From contig NZ_AMZN01000043.1 in the NCBI RefSeq assembly GCF_000331535.1, positions 1 through 64,000 on the forward strand: a stretch of DNA of 64,000 bases, written 5' to 3'. This document shows, piece by piece, positions 1 to 7,262 of the stretch (the stretch's first letter is position 1; each line of letters begins with the position of its first letter). Made by a program: the position numbers and the translations under genes. Source of the stretch: Fulvivirga imtechensis AK7. GTDB lineage: Bacteria; Bacteroidota; Bacteroidia; Cytophagales; Cyclobacteriaceae. The notes beneath the pieces are model-generated. The model worked only from the letters and a program-made list of their open reading frames with translations. It was not told the origin of the DNA and did not search any database.

Positions 1-1272
1 GGTCACGCACAGATAACATCTCAATCCTTCTACCACAGGCGCATCTCCCTTGAGGGTGTTGTGGCAGAAAAGCCGGGTTTTGTTTATATTTACCTGAGCA
101 ATGAGAGTGACAGCCCATTGCCGGTGTTCTTTGATGATATGAAAGTGACGCTCAATGAGAGCGCTGTGGTGCAACAGGACAGCTACTATCCTTATGGCCT
201 GACGTTTAACTCCAACAGGAGGGCTTACGGTGATAAGAATAATTATTTGTTTAACAGCAGCAGTGAGTACAATGATTTTACAGGCTACTACGAGATGCCC
301 CTTCGTCACTACTCGCCAGCTACAGGTAGGATGACAGGTGTTGATCCTTATGCGAGCAGCTATCTGAATGAAAGCCCGTATTCGTTCTCCGGTAATAACC
401 CGATTTACTACTCCGATCCCAGTGGGGGTTCTTATGCGGATCTGAGTAGAGATGATGAGTTTGTGAATGGTGGGTATAGGGTGTTTAATGGAGGTGGGGG
501 ATATATTCCAAGCAGGGCTTTTGGTTGGAGCCAGGGCATCTATCGGAATGACTGGTCACTGGCCTATGGCAGTGATTCCTACAGGAAAGAACAGTATATC
601 TCAGAGCAAACAGGAGGCTACCAGAAAGGTCAGGACTTTTATAATGGCGATGGTGGTTTAATAGTTACTAAAAACGGTAAGCAAGGCCAGTGGATAGACT
701 ATTACACCAATGGAATTGTTGATGCCGAGCATTATATCAATTCTGAGTTTAGGGTGTATGATGCTCAGAATGGAGGGGGGTGTCCTCCGGGCGAAGATTG
801 TAATGAAAGCAATGCACGGAATGCAATTACAGTATTGGGAATGTTGATGGATTATTTGTATGGGAAAGGTCCCGAGCATACGACTTTTTCTAATGATGGA
901 ATTGCAAATGCCATGCGTGATTCTCCAGGCGTGAATCAAGCCAGAGATTTGTGGTATAAGGAAGCTCGAACAGGTCGCGATATGGTAAATAAGCCTTTGA
1001 CAGGTGTTGCTGCAAGTTTCACTTTCCCAATTGGAATTATTAATGCTGGCTCAGATCCTGTCGAACAATTTATTGGAACTTTTAGAGTGCAATCCATTGA
1101 GTTAATAAACAATGGCACGGAGTTAAGGTATACCTTGACCAATCGAACTAGCTTCAATTCCTTAATGTATCACATTGCTCCATCATGGCCTAGATCAGCT
1201 TATGGTCCAATGGGTAATACTTATCAGACTTACATTTTCACCGAACCTATAAATTATAAAAGATTGCCGTGA
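1..1272 (+). CDS. RHS-repeat protein, 3' part (5' end outside window), with variable C-terminal domain
   Basis: The reading frame is open from base 1, so the true start lies upstream; 423 codons are visible. The N-terminal part matches the Bacteroidota RHS/YD-repeat core: an 'FFDDMKVT' strand, then 'YYPYGLTFNS' near codon 61, then the hallmark end of the RHS shell, 'LRHYSPATGRMTGVDP' and 'NNPIYYSDPSG', at about codons 99-142. In RHS proteins this last block closes the cocoon and marks where a variable C-terminal effector domain begins. Here some 280 residues follow, ending with 'LTNRTSFNSLMYH' and 'GNTYQTYIF' segments. I do not recognise that domain, so a toxin role is an inference from position. 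The next gene overlaps the stop by 4 bp, which fits an effector-immunity pair. Confidence 0.85.
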   Translation, partial: GHAQITSQSFYHRRISLEGVVAEKPGFVYIYLSNESDSPLPVFFDDMKVTLNESAVVQQDSYYPYGLTFNSNRRAYGDKNNYLFNSSSEYNDFTGYYEMPLRHYSPATGRMTGVDPYASSYLNESPYSFSGNNPIYYSDPSGGSYADLSRDDEFVNGGYRVFNGGGGYIPSRAFGWSQGIYRNDWSLAYGSDSYRKEQYISEQTGGYQKGQDFYNGDGGLIVTKNGKQGQWIDYYTNGIVDAEHYINSEFRVYDAQNGGGCPPGEDCNESNARNAITVLGMLMDYLYGKGPEHTTFSNDGIANAMRDSPGVNQARDLWYKEARTGRDMVNKPLTGVAASFTFPIGIINAGSDPVEQFIGTFRVQSIELINNGTELRYTLTNRTSFNSLMYHIAPSWPRSAYGPMGNTYQTYIFTEPINYKRLP

Positions 1273-1694
1273 AGAAAATTAAAATAGTTTGCTTGGTTGT
1301 ATTCCTCCCTTTAGTCATCTTGTCTTGTGAAAGGCATAAGTATGAAGAGAGAATTGAATTGAACTACTTTCTTATATCACTAGAGGAGTTTGAGGATATG
1401 TCATTAATGATAAAAAACGATAATCTGTTTGTTGAAGTTATACCTCAAACAGTGTATGCTTTGGGTAGTGATAAAAACTATATTATTGTTAAGCGACATC
1501 CGCGGGAGTGGCCTAGCATGCCAGATAAATCAATTAAGCAGTATTATATCATTCCCATCACTGAACCAGTTGATGAAGTTGCAGAATATAATCGCATTGG
1601 GCCTATGACGAAAGAAGAGTTTGAAAGGAAGAGAGAGGAATTAAGGGTGCCGCAAAGTCTTACCTTTACGAAGGTGTTTGAAAATTTAGAGTGA
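1269..1694 (+). CDS. small lipoprotein, candidate immunity protein for the RHS C-terminus
   Basis: This 141-residue protein starts at a GTG inside the RHS stop codon (GTGA overlap), so the two are translationally coupled. The N-terminus has lysines, a hydrophobic stretch and a lipobox ending 'VILSC', giving a predicted lipoprotein with mature Cys20. The mature part is polar and has no motif I recognise. Small unique genes directly behind RHS C-termini are usually immunity proteins. If so, lipidation would put protection in the periplasm and suggest that the toxin acts there. It could instead be an unrelated lipoprotein; only coupling and position support the immunity role. Confidence 0.7.
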   Translation: MKKIKIVCLVVFLPLVILSCERHKYEERIELNYFLISLEEFEDMSLMIKNDNLFVEVIPQTVYALGSDKNYIIVKRHPREWPSMPDKSIKQYYIIPITEPVDEVAEYNRIGPMTKEEFERKREELRVPQSLTFTKVFENLE

Positions 1695-1709
1695 TTACAA
1701 GGTCACTCT
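1688..1709 (+). terminator. weak terminator-like hairpin after the RHS/lipoprotein pair
   Basis: AGAGTGA (1688-1694, overlapping the stop codon) pairs with TCACTCT (1703-1709) across an 8-base loop. Only a short T run follows, so termination strength is doubtful. Confidence 0.35.
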
Positions 1710-1797
1710 TTGTGATTTATGAATGCAACTGATATGATACAAAAGTACCTGATCAGTAACATTTGAAATTTTTGAAATTTAGAATATGTCTAAATAA

Positions 1798-2076
1798 TCA
1801 GGCCACATCTTTAAGGACATTCGAAAGGGTGTCCTTAAGTTTTTTCTTACCTACAAACGCATCGAGGATAGTAAAGATGGTTTGCTTTTCTTCATCGGAA
1901 AGCCCTTCGATCAGTTTAACCTTTTCCATGATAGTAGCATCTTGAGAGTTAATATCTTGCAGATCTTCATCCCAAACCTGGCGCAAGTCTGTGACTTGTG
2001 TCTTCCAATGGGTAAAGAGGGTCTGTGACCCGGTATAATAGAACGAAAAACTATCTATCGCGGAAGTACTTCGATG
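1798..2076 (-). pseudogene. C-terminal remnant of an XRE-type regulator (decayed)
   Basis: Read on the minus strand, the last 62 codons give a helical peptide with 'KLIEGLSDEEKQTIF' and 'LDAFVGKKKLKDTL'. This resembles the dimerisation tail found after the helix-turn-helix in small Bacteroidota XRE regulators. The frame stays open back to about 2076 but contains no helix-turn-helix and no convincing start (only a TTG at 1986). I read it as the truncated tail of a lost regulator. The family assignment is from memory of similar tails and is tentative. The surrounding 1.7-2.6 kb contains no intact gene. Confidence 0.4.
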
Positions 2077-2199
2077 CTACAACGACTACAGAAAAAGCCT
2101 TGCAGGGGTGCGAGGCTGTTTTGATTATAAAGAGGCTACGTTTTTTTTTGGAAGAACTCTTTAAACTTTTTACTGCAAAATCCCATTGAAATTCCAAAA

Positions 2200-2575
2200 A
2201 GTCCGTCCCAGTATTGGGACAGACACCTCAATGGAAACATCCTGTCGCTGAAACGCCAGGCGCATAACGTTGACTCCGCACATCGATGCACTGCAATACA
2301 CCTACACTAACGGCAATCAGTTGACAGCCGTAGCCGATGCCGCGGGGTGGGAAGGCTTTGCAGATAAAAACACTACAGGACCGGACTATACGTATGATGC
2401 CAATGGTAACATGACCAAAGACCTGGATAAGGAAATAGAGAGTATAGAATACAACCACCTCAACCTGTCTGCGAAAGCAGTGAAGGCCGATGGGCATTAT
2501 ATACAATACCCTTCTGTAGCTCATAAATTACTCAAACCTTCTGCAGCATCTTGTTGTTATACTGTTACCTCTTAG
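2200..2575 (+). pseudogene. orphan, frameshifted RHS-repeat fragment
   Basis: From 2200 one frame reads 'YWDRHLNGNILSLKRQAHN', and from about 2270 the next frame continues with 'IDALQYTYTNGNQL' and 'YDANGNMTKDLDKEI', then 'YNHLNLSAKAV'. Together these make a contiguous YD/RHS repeat with one frameshift near 2262-2280. The match stops at about 2510, after which the frame runs into unrelated residues and a stop. There is no start, signal peptide or C-terminal core, so this is debris from a second RHS gene. Orphan RHS pieces beside an intact RHS 3' end are common and can serve as recombination donors. Confidence 0.75.
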
Positions 2576-2602
2576 TAGTTAGAGGTATATAAATAACAAG
2601 CT

Positions 2603-3085
2603 ATGTTCAGTCTTCTATTTACCATATTGCTCCTGTTTGGCGATGGATCAACATCTGGTACTTTTTCCGCAAAAGTGATCAAGGTAGTGGATGGCAATAC
2701 AATCGAGGTACACAACAGTGACAAAGAAGTTGTGTTATTACTGCTCAATGGGGTTGATTGTCCTGAGCCGGGGCAGCCTGCTGCTGATCATGCAAAAGCA
2801 TTTACTGAAAAGATGGTACTGAAGAAGAAGGTTACTATAGTACTTCATGGCAAAGATCGTTGGGGTAATAAACTTGCTACGGTGTTGCTTAATGGTGGAA
2901 CAAACCTCAACCATGAACTGGTAAAGAGTGGCCTGGCCTGGGCTCATCCATCAGCCGATAAGACTGTTGTTTCGTTTCAGGAAGAGGCAAAAGCCAACAA
3001 GCTTGGTCTTTGGCAGACCGAAGACCCTACACCACCATGGGTATACAAGCGCCAGCAAACCATGATGGCCCCGAAGGGACGCTGA
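2603..3085 (+). CDS. secreted SNase-fold (thermonuclease-like) protein, catalytic arginines apparently lost
   Basis: This 160-residue protein has a hydrophobic N-terminal signal and the whole staphylococcal-nuclease (OB-fold) pattern: 'VIKVVDGNTIEV', 'NGVDCPEPGQ', 'DRWGNKLATVLLNGG', 'LNHELVKSGLAW', and a C-terminal 'PPWVYKRQQ'. In active SNases the first Arg (R35) sits in 'RLxGIDxPE' and the second (R87) in 'DxYGR'. Here these read 'LLLNGVDCPE' and 'DRWGN', so both positions are non-Arg, while the Glu of 'PE' is kept. It may therefore bind nucleic acid without cutting, or cut poorly. The gene is monocistronic and lies next to RHS debris. Confidence 0.8.
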   Translation: MFSLLFTILLLFGDGSTSGTFSAKVIKVVDGNTIEVHNSDKEVVLLLLNGVDCPEPGQPAADHAKAFTEKMVLKKKVTIVLHGKDRWGNKLATVLLNGGTNLNHELVKSGLAWAHPSADKTVVSFQEEAKANKLGLWQTEDPTPPWVYKRQQTMMAPKGR

Positions 3086-3162
3086 CCATTATGACTTCCT
3101 TTCAAATACAATAAAATCAGATAATTTCAGTTATTATTGATAATTGCCCGGTAAATTCGTAA

Positions 3163-3204
3163 AGATTTCAGATTTCAGATTTCAGATTTCAGATTTCAGA
3201 TTTT
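3163..3204. repeat. heptamer tandem repeat (AGATTTC)x6
   Basis: Five exact AGATTTC units are followed by one variant (AGATTTT), filling the gap upstream of the secreted Lys-rich protein at 3225. It belongs to a wider set of 7-bp-periodic intergenic tracts in this window. Confidence 0.9.
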
Positions 3205-3224
3205 CTATTAAATGATAGACTCCT

Positions 3225-3620
3225 ATGAGATTAATTATAATTATCTTACTCTGCTGCTGTGGCGTTACTTTTAATGCCAATGCCCAGAAGGAAAAAAAGA
3301 AGAAAAAAACATCAAAGGCTGAGCAGGTAGACAGGTCCAACGCATTTGAGCCACATGTACCTGAAAAGGCGATGGCTCCTGCCAAGACAAAAAGGAGTAA
3401 AAAGCAGTCATTTCGCGCCCGTTATAACAAGAACCTGGATAAGAAAAAGGAAGAATTTCAAAAACGTATGGAGGCCAATGCCAAAGCGTATAAGAAGATG
3501 CAGCGCCAGATGGAAAAGCCCCAATATTCTGATCCGATGTATTTTGGTCATAAGAAAAAGCCAAAGAAACGGCCTCCCGGCAAACGAAAGTTTTGTCATG
3601 AATGCGGGATCGTGCATTAA
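3225..3620 (+). CDS. secreted, very basic small protein of unknown function
   Basis: This 131-residue protein has a clear signal peptide (a hydrophobic run ending 'FNANAQ', cut after Ala/Gln) followed by a strongly Lys/Arg-rich, probably helical region. It ends in 'KFCHECGIVH', whose two Cys and two His could form a small metal or disulfide site. I do not recognise a named family. Basic periplasmic proteins of this size occur widely in Cytophagales. The composition argues for an ordered role in binding anionic surface polymer, but that is a guess. Confidence 0.6.
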   Translation: MRLIIIILLCCCGVTFNANAQKEKKKKKTSKAEQVDRSNAFEPHVPEKAMAPAKTKRSKKQSFRARYNKNLDKKKEEFQKRMEANAKAYKKMQRQMEKPQYSDPMYFGHKKKPKKRPPGKRKFCHECGIVH

Positions 3621-3670
3621 TGTTCTTCATCTGATTTCGCTTTCATATTTTAATCTTTATCTTCGGTTCA

Positions 3671-4330
3671 ATGAAAAATATCAATCGCTTCATTGAACAA
3701 ACTAATCTGAAACCTGCTATTACAGCTAATGACGTAGATCTATTGGTTCGGCAGGCTGCAGATAATAGTTTTTTGGGTATTTGTGTGCCCCCCTTTTGGG
3801 TGAAAAGAGCCAGCCGTGAAATTGGCAAACGTGATATCCAACTGGTGACTGTAATAGGTTTTCCGTTGGGTTATAACATGACAGAAACTAAGATCCATGA
3901 GATAGAATTAGCCATACGCGATGGAGCTGATGAACTGGATATTGTCATGAATGTTTCCTCTTTTAAAACGGGCTTACCGTGGACCAAAATTGAATTGGCC
4001 AAGTGTAGCAAGCTCATTCATGACGAATACAAGCTTCTGAAAGTTATTATTGAAACGGCACATTTGTCAAAGGAAGAAATTAAAAAGGCTTGTCTGATGT
4101 GTGCAGATGCTGGTGTCGATTATGTAAAAACATCGACTGGTTTTGCAGGTAAAGGTGCAGAGGTAGAAGATATCAGACTGATGCGGGAAGTCCTGCCTTC
4201 AAATGTAGGAATAAAAGCCTCCGGAGGTATCAAAACATATCAGCAGGCTGTTGAGTTAATAAATGCAGGAGCCGACCGTATCGGTACTTCGTCCGGAATT
4301 GAAATTATGTCGGAAATCGCCAAAGGATGA
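3671..4330 (+). CDS. deoC: deoxyribose-phosphate aldolase
   Basis: DeoC splits 2-deoxyribose-5-phosphate into glyceraldehyde-3-phosphate and acetaldehyde in deoxynucleoside catabolism, in the cytosol. The 219-residue length is normal for the class I TIM-barrel family. The Schiff-base lysine is K153 in 'YVKTSTGF'; the proton-relay partners are D90 in 'DELDIVMNV' and K182 in 'IKASGGI'. The start is the ATG directly before 'KNINRFIEQTNLKP', which contains the conserved 'TNLKP' opening (cf. 'DHTLLKP'). It overlaps the next gene (acylphosphatase) by 4 bp (ATGA), so the two are co-translated. Confidence 0.95.
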   Translation: MKNINRFIEQTNLKPAITANDVDLLVRQAADNSFLGICVPPFWVKRASREIGKRDIQLVTVIGFPLGYNMTETKIHEIELAIRDGADELDIVMNVSSFKTGLPWTKIELAKCSKLIHDEYKLLKVIIETAHLSKEEIKKACLMCADAGVDYVKTSTGFAGKGAEVEDIRLMREVLPSNVGIKASGGIKTYQQAVELINAGADRIGTSSGIEIMSEIAKG

Positions 4331-4602
4331 AAATGCATTACAACATCACAATAAATGGTCGGGTGCAGGGAGTTTTTTACCGGGCCAGTACACAAAAGAA
4401 GGCAAAGGAATTAGGTATTACAGGAGGAGTAAAAAATCAACCGGACGGAAGCGTCTATGTTGAAGCGGAAGGATCTGAGGATCAGCTCAATGCACTGGTA
4501 GAATGGTGCAAATCAGGACCATCCACAGCTAAAGTAGACAAGGTGGCAGTGGAAAAGGCAAATGAAACTAAAGGATTTGATGATTTCGAGGTGTGGAGGT
4601 GA
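4327..4602 (+). CDS. acyP: acylphosphatase
   Basis: This 91-residue enzyme hydrolyses acyl phosphates such as acetyl-phosphate-like metabolites. It has the full acylphosphatase signature 'GRVQGVFYRAST', with the phosphate-binding Arg at R19, and 'GGVKNQPDGSV', with the catalytic Asn at N37. The ferredoxin-like fold length is standard. It is coupled to deoC by an ATGA overlap. The pairing is loosely logical, since both handle small phosphorylated or acyl intermediates, but it may only be an operon of convenience. Confidence 0.93.
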   Translation: MKMHYNITINGRVQGVFYRASTQKKAKELGITGGVKNQPDGSVYVEAEGSEDQLNALVEWCKSGPSTAKVDKVAVEKANETKGFDDFEVWR

Positions 4603-4608
4603 TTTGAC

Positions 4609-4713
4609 AGTTCATAGTTCTGAGTTTACCATTCATAGTCTGTCGACTTCAGCCTTCGATTTTCCAACTCGCGGTCTCAAGCCTCAAGTCTCATATCTAA
4701 AATCTCACATCTA
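4609..4713. repeat. degenerate heptamer-periodic tract
   Basis: About fifteen consecutive 7-bp units can be laid out in register (for example AGTTCAT, AGTTCTG, AGCCTTC, CGGTCTC, AAGCCTC, AAGTCTC, AAATCTC, ACATCTA). They share T-C near the unit end and fill the whole gap between the convergent acyP and the minus-strand gene at 4723. Confidence 0.7.
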
Positions 4714-4722
4714 AACAACAGC

Positions 4723-5247
4723 CTACGCAATACGCATTTTTACAATGCCTTTATATTTATAGATCTTTAATTCGAAATGCTGGTGGATGAAGGCTTTCAT
4801 TCTGTTTTCAGCCAATTCAGATTTACGCCCTTCCGGGTAGAATACTGTAAGCTCCAGTACTGCTTTCAGAAAATTAGGCTTTAGACAAAAATCAACGAGC
4901 CACTCTTTGTAGGTACTGCTCCAGTCAGAAGTATATTTTTGGTAGTGATCCTGCCCGTCAAATAAAAGTTCAAGCTGGTTTTGTCCGAATTTATACCGGT
5001 AAACTCCCGCCAGGTTTCTATAGAATTCTTCCAGGCGGTCAGTATACGCAGTCTGATGACTTTTAATGGCCCTTATAGTATCATCTTCAATACCGAGTGG
5101 ATTGTATTGTTCCAGGTAAAATTTCTTGGCAAAATCAACTAAATAAATGGTTAACTCTTGCGCTGTGTCAAGCTGAGCCCTTTCTAAAATGTAGTTCTTA
5201 TCTAGTGGAAAATACTTCTGGATCATATTGGTTATTTGACTCACCAA
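4723..5247 (-). CDS. hypothetical cytoplasmic protein, 174 aa
   Basis: I do not recognise a family. The protein is soluble, charged and rich in aromatic residues, with no signal peptide or membrane segment, and looks mostly helical (repeated Tyr/Phe/Leu with Lys/Glu). It starts at the ATG before 'VSQITNMIQKYFPLD'. It is monocistronic, convergent with acyP, and divergent from the metallo-beta-lactamase gene across a transposable-element-like repeat. Codon use resembles its neighbours. Confidence 0.6.
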   Translation of the reverse strand: MVSQITNMIQKYFPLDKNYILERAQLDTAQELTIYLVDFAKKFYLEQYNPLGIEDDTIRAIKSHQTAYTDRLEEFYRNLAGVYRYKFGQNQLELLFDGQDHYQKYTSDWSSTYKEWLVDFCLKPNFLKAVLELTVFYPEGRKSELAENRMKAFIHQHFELKIYKYKGIVKMRIA

Positions 5248-5342
5248 ATATAATGTTTTCTTTCTTTATGACAGAAATCAAATTTCAAAAAAACTGCTTT
5301 GCTACATCTGTAAATATAGAGTATCTTCATGCATAAATTTAC

Positions 5343-5510
5343 TACTTAGTGCACTAAGAAAACGCCAATGTCCGCGTTACGCTCGTTCCAAAAATGCTCA
5401 TCCCGACAACTGTAACAACTGTACGGGACTCCGCTTTTTGGAACTTCATCCCGCTCTTTAGCAGGAACGTTTTCTTAAAGCACTTAGAGTTTTCTTACAA
5501 ACACTACTTA
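5343..5510 (-). mobile_element. MITE-like element, copy A, with 6-bp direct repeats
   Basis: The element spans 5349-5504 (156 bp) in reverse orientation and is flanked by TACTTA at 5343-5348 and 5505-5510; the match extends to 8 bp (ACTACTTA). Its ends are inverted copies of the consensus GTGTYTSTAAGAAAAC. An internal hairpin pairs TTCCAAAAA (5386-5394) with TTTTTGGAA (5435-5443). The right flank ends one base before the ATG of the metallo-beta-lactamase gene, so the element forms that gene's entire immediate leader. Confidence 0.75.
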
Positions 5511-5511
5511 T

Positions 5512-6225
5512 ATGAGGTATATTCTGATGTCACTGCTGGTTTGGCTGAGCGCCAATGTAAGCGGGCAAGATGGAAATTATGAGATAGATATAGCCAAGAT
5601 AGGTGATAACTTGTATCTCTATCTCTCTTATTCTGATTATCAGGGGCAGAAAATATCAGCCAACGGCCTGTTGGTAGATGCCGGGGATAGCGTGCTGATG
5701 ATTGACACCCCCTGGGGTAATGACCAGACCATCCAACTTCTGGACTGGATAGATGAGAATCTTCAAAAGCCTCTAGCTCTTGTTGTTATTACTCATGCAC
5801 ATGAAGACAGGATCGGAGGTATTGGAGTAATCCATGAACGCAACATCAGAACAATAGGAAGTAAGCTGACGGCAGTGTATGCCTTACGCTGGGGCTACCA
5901 GCCCCCAAAGGAAACTTTTGAGAAAGAGCAAATCATTAAAATCGGGCATCACAAAATCGAATTATTCTATCCCGGTCCGGGTCATACAGTAGATAATTCA
6001 GTGGTATACATCCCAGACTATAATTTGCTGCATGGCGGATGTTTTGTGAAAAGTGCGGAGGCCAAATCGCTTGGCAATATAGCAGATGCAGACCTTGGGT
6101 CCTGGCCTGCAAGTTTGCAAGCAGTGCAAAACCGTTATCCTGATATTAAAACAGTAATACCCGGCCATGGGAGTACAAACTCAGGGGCCATAGAAAACAC
6201 ACTGAAGCTTTTGAATAAAAAGTGA
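5512..6225 (+). CDS. subclass B1 metallo-beta-lactamase
   Basis: This 237-residue protein has a signal peptide of about 18 residues ending 'NVSGQ', so it is a periplasmic enzyme predicted to hydrolyse beta-lactams including carbapenems. All B1 zinc ligands are present: H95, H97 and D99 in 'THAHEDR', H158 in 'GPGHT', C177 in 'GGCFVK', and H219 in 'PGHG'. B1-diagnostic substrate residues are also present: Lys180 three after the Cys (K224 in BBL numbering) and Asn189 in 'LGNIADA' (N233). Other MBL-fold enzymes lack this set. It is monocistronic and no regulator is adjacent. The start abuts a mobile repeat (copy A). It resembles the intrinsic chromosomal enzymes of Flavobacteriia and Cytophagia. 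Confidence 0.92.
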   Translation: MRYILMSLLVWLSANVSGQDGNYEIDIAKIGDNLYLYLSYSDYQGQKISANGLLVDAGDSVLMIDTPWGNDQTIQLLDWIDENLQKPLALVVITHAHEDRIGGIGVIHERNIRTIGSKLTAVYALRWGYQPPKETFEKEQIIKIGHHKIELFYPGPGHTVDNSVVYIPDYNLLHGGCFVKSAEAKSLGNIADADLGSWPASLQAVQNRYPDIKTVIPGHGSTNSGAIENTLKLLNKK

Positions 6226-6253
6226 GCTGACACCCGGGCGGGGACTAGATCAT

Positions 6254-6281
6254 AAATCATAAATCGTAAATTGTAAATTGT
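6254..6281. repeat. heptamer repeat (AAATCRT/AAATTGT)x4
   Basis: Units AAATCAT, AAATCGT, AAATTGT and AAATTGT lie in exact 7-bp register between the convergent metallo-beta-lactamase and SDR genes. Confidence 0.85.
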
Positions 6282-6283
6282 AT

Positions 6284-7090
6284 TCATCTAAGGGGCGAAT
6301 TCTCCTCCTTAGCCATTACGTTATATACAATTTTATCCATAAACCCCGGAAACCATTTATTCAGGAAAACAGTCATTTTTCCCTGACCAGTCAGCACCAG
6401 GTACTTCTTACGTTTTTTTGTAGCCTTGTAGATGTGCAGCGCACACTCTTCGGCAGTCATCATTTTGTTCTCCTGCCTTGGTGATTCACCCTGCTGAGAA
6501 CCATCAGCGGTGAGAGACGATTTTCTTATATTTGAAGCCGTAAATCCCGGGCAGGCGGTGAGCACATGAACACCTTTTTTGAGCATTTCAGTTCTTAATA
6601 CTTCAAGAAAACCCTGAAGTGCAAATTTTGATGCGGAATAACCTGTTCTCCCCGGCAATCCTCTGAAACCTGCAATGGAAGAAATGCCGATGACGGAACC
6701 CTTGTTATCCATAATGGATGGCAGGCAATATTTGGTAGCATAAAGAGCACCGTAAAAATTAATATCCATCACCTGTTTCACAACCTCCAGGTCCACATCT
6801 TCAAACAAGGCTCTCATTGAAATACCGGCATTGTTGATCAGGATATCTATTTTGCCGAACTGCCGTATAGCCTCCTTTGCCATACTTTCATTATCTTCTT
6901 CCTTACTAACATCACTTTGAAATCCGGTGATTTCAATATCTTTTGCTTTCAGTTCAGCCACTGCTTCATCCAGCGGCCCTTTTTTTCGTCCTGTAATTAA
7001 AATCTTCGATCCTCGCGAACCGAATACTTCAGCCAACGCTTTACCTATCCCAGACGATCCTCCGGTAATTACAACTACTTTATCTTTCAT
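6284..7090 (-). CDS. short-chain dehydrogenase/reductase (SDR)
   Basis: This is a classical SDR of 268 residues from the ATG at 7090; the 18 codons upstream of it look non-coding. The cofactor motif is 'TGGSSGIG' near the N-terminus, the structural motif is 'NNAGIS', and the catalytic Ser-Tyr-Lys triad lies in 'GISSIAG...YSASK'. It is likely a cytosolic or membrane-associated NAD(P)H enzyme; the substrate cannot be told from sequence. The basic C-terminus with 'WFPGFMDKIVYNVMAKE' is typical of the DltE/DHRS7-like SDR branch. A heptamer tract with TATTGAG units lies just upstream (about 7108-7130). Confidence 0.85.
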   Translation of the reverse strand: MKDKVVVITGGSSGIGKALAEVFGSRGSKILITGRKKGPLDEAVAELKAKDIEITGFQSDVSKEEDNESMAKEAIRQFGKIDILINNAGISMRALFEDVDLEVVKQVMDINFYGALYATKYCLPSIMDNKGSVIGISSIAGFRGLPGRTGYSASKFALQGFLEVLRTEMLKKGVHVLTACPGFTASNIRKSSLTADGSQQGESPRQENKMMTAEECALHIYKATKKRKKYLVLTGQGKMTVFLNKWFPGFMDKIVYNVMAKEENSPLR

Positions 7091-7107
7091 AATTTTAGTA
7101 TAGAGAT

Positions 7108-7130
7108 TAGTATTGAGTATTGAGATAGCT
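7108..7130. repeat. heptamer tract, TAGTATT/GAGTATT type
   Basis: The tract reads TAGTATTGAGTATTGAGATA and then AGCTC. A near copy (TAGTATTGAGTATTGAGAATA plus GCTCGAAG) occurs at 52485-52512, and related tracts at 16336 and 43352. Confidence 0.7.
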
Positions 7131-7262
7131 CTAAGACAGCACATTGCTGAAGATTCCCCGACTACTCAAGGGTCATGACTATTTATACGGGCTAAAATAA
7201 TAGAATAGTTAGTTAAATGTCCCATCTTTTGAATAAATGACTAATTTTGGCCACCCTGAATT

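Noticed and set aside
1811-1838. Stem TTAAGGACA/TGTCCTTAA followed by T6, resembling a rho-independent terminator on the plus strand
   Set aside because: The same bases encode the repeated 'LKDTLSNVLKD' of the regulator remnant on the other strand, which explains the symmetry by coding.
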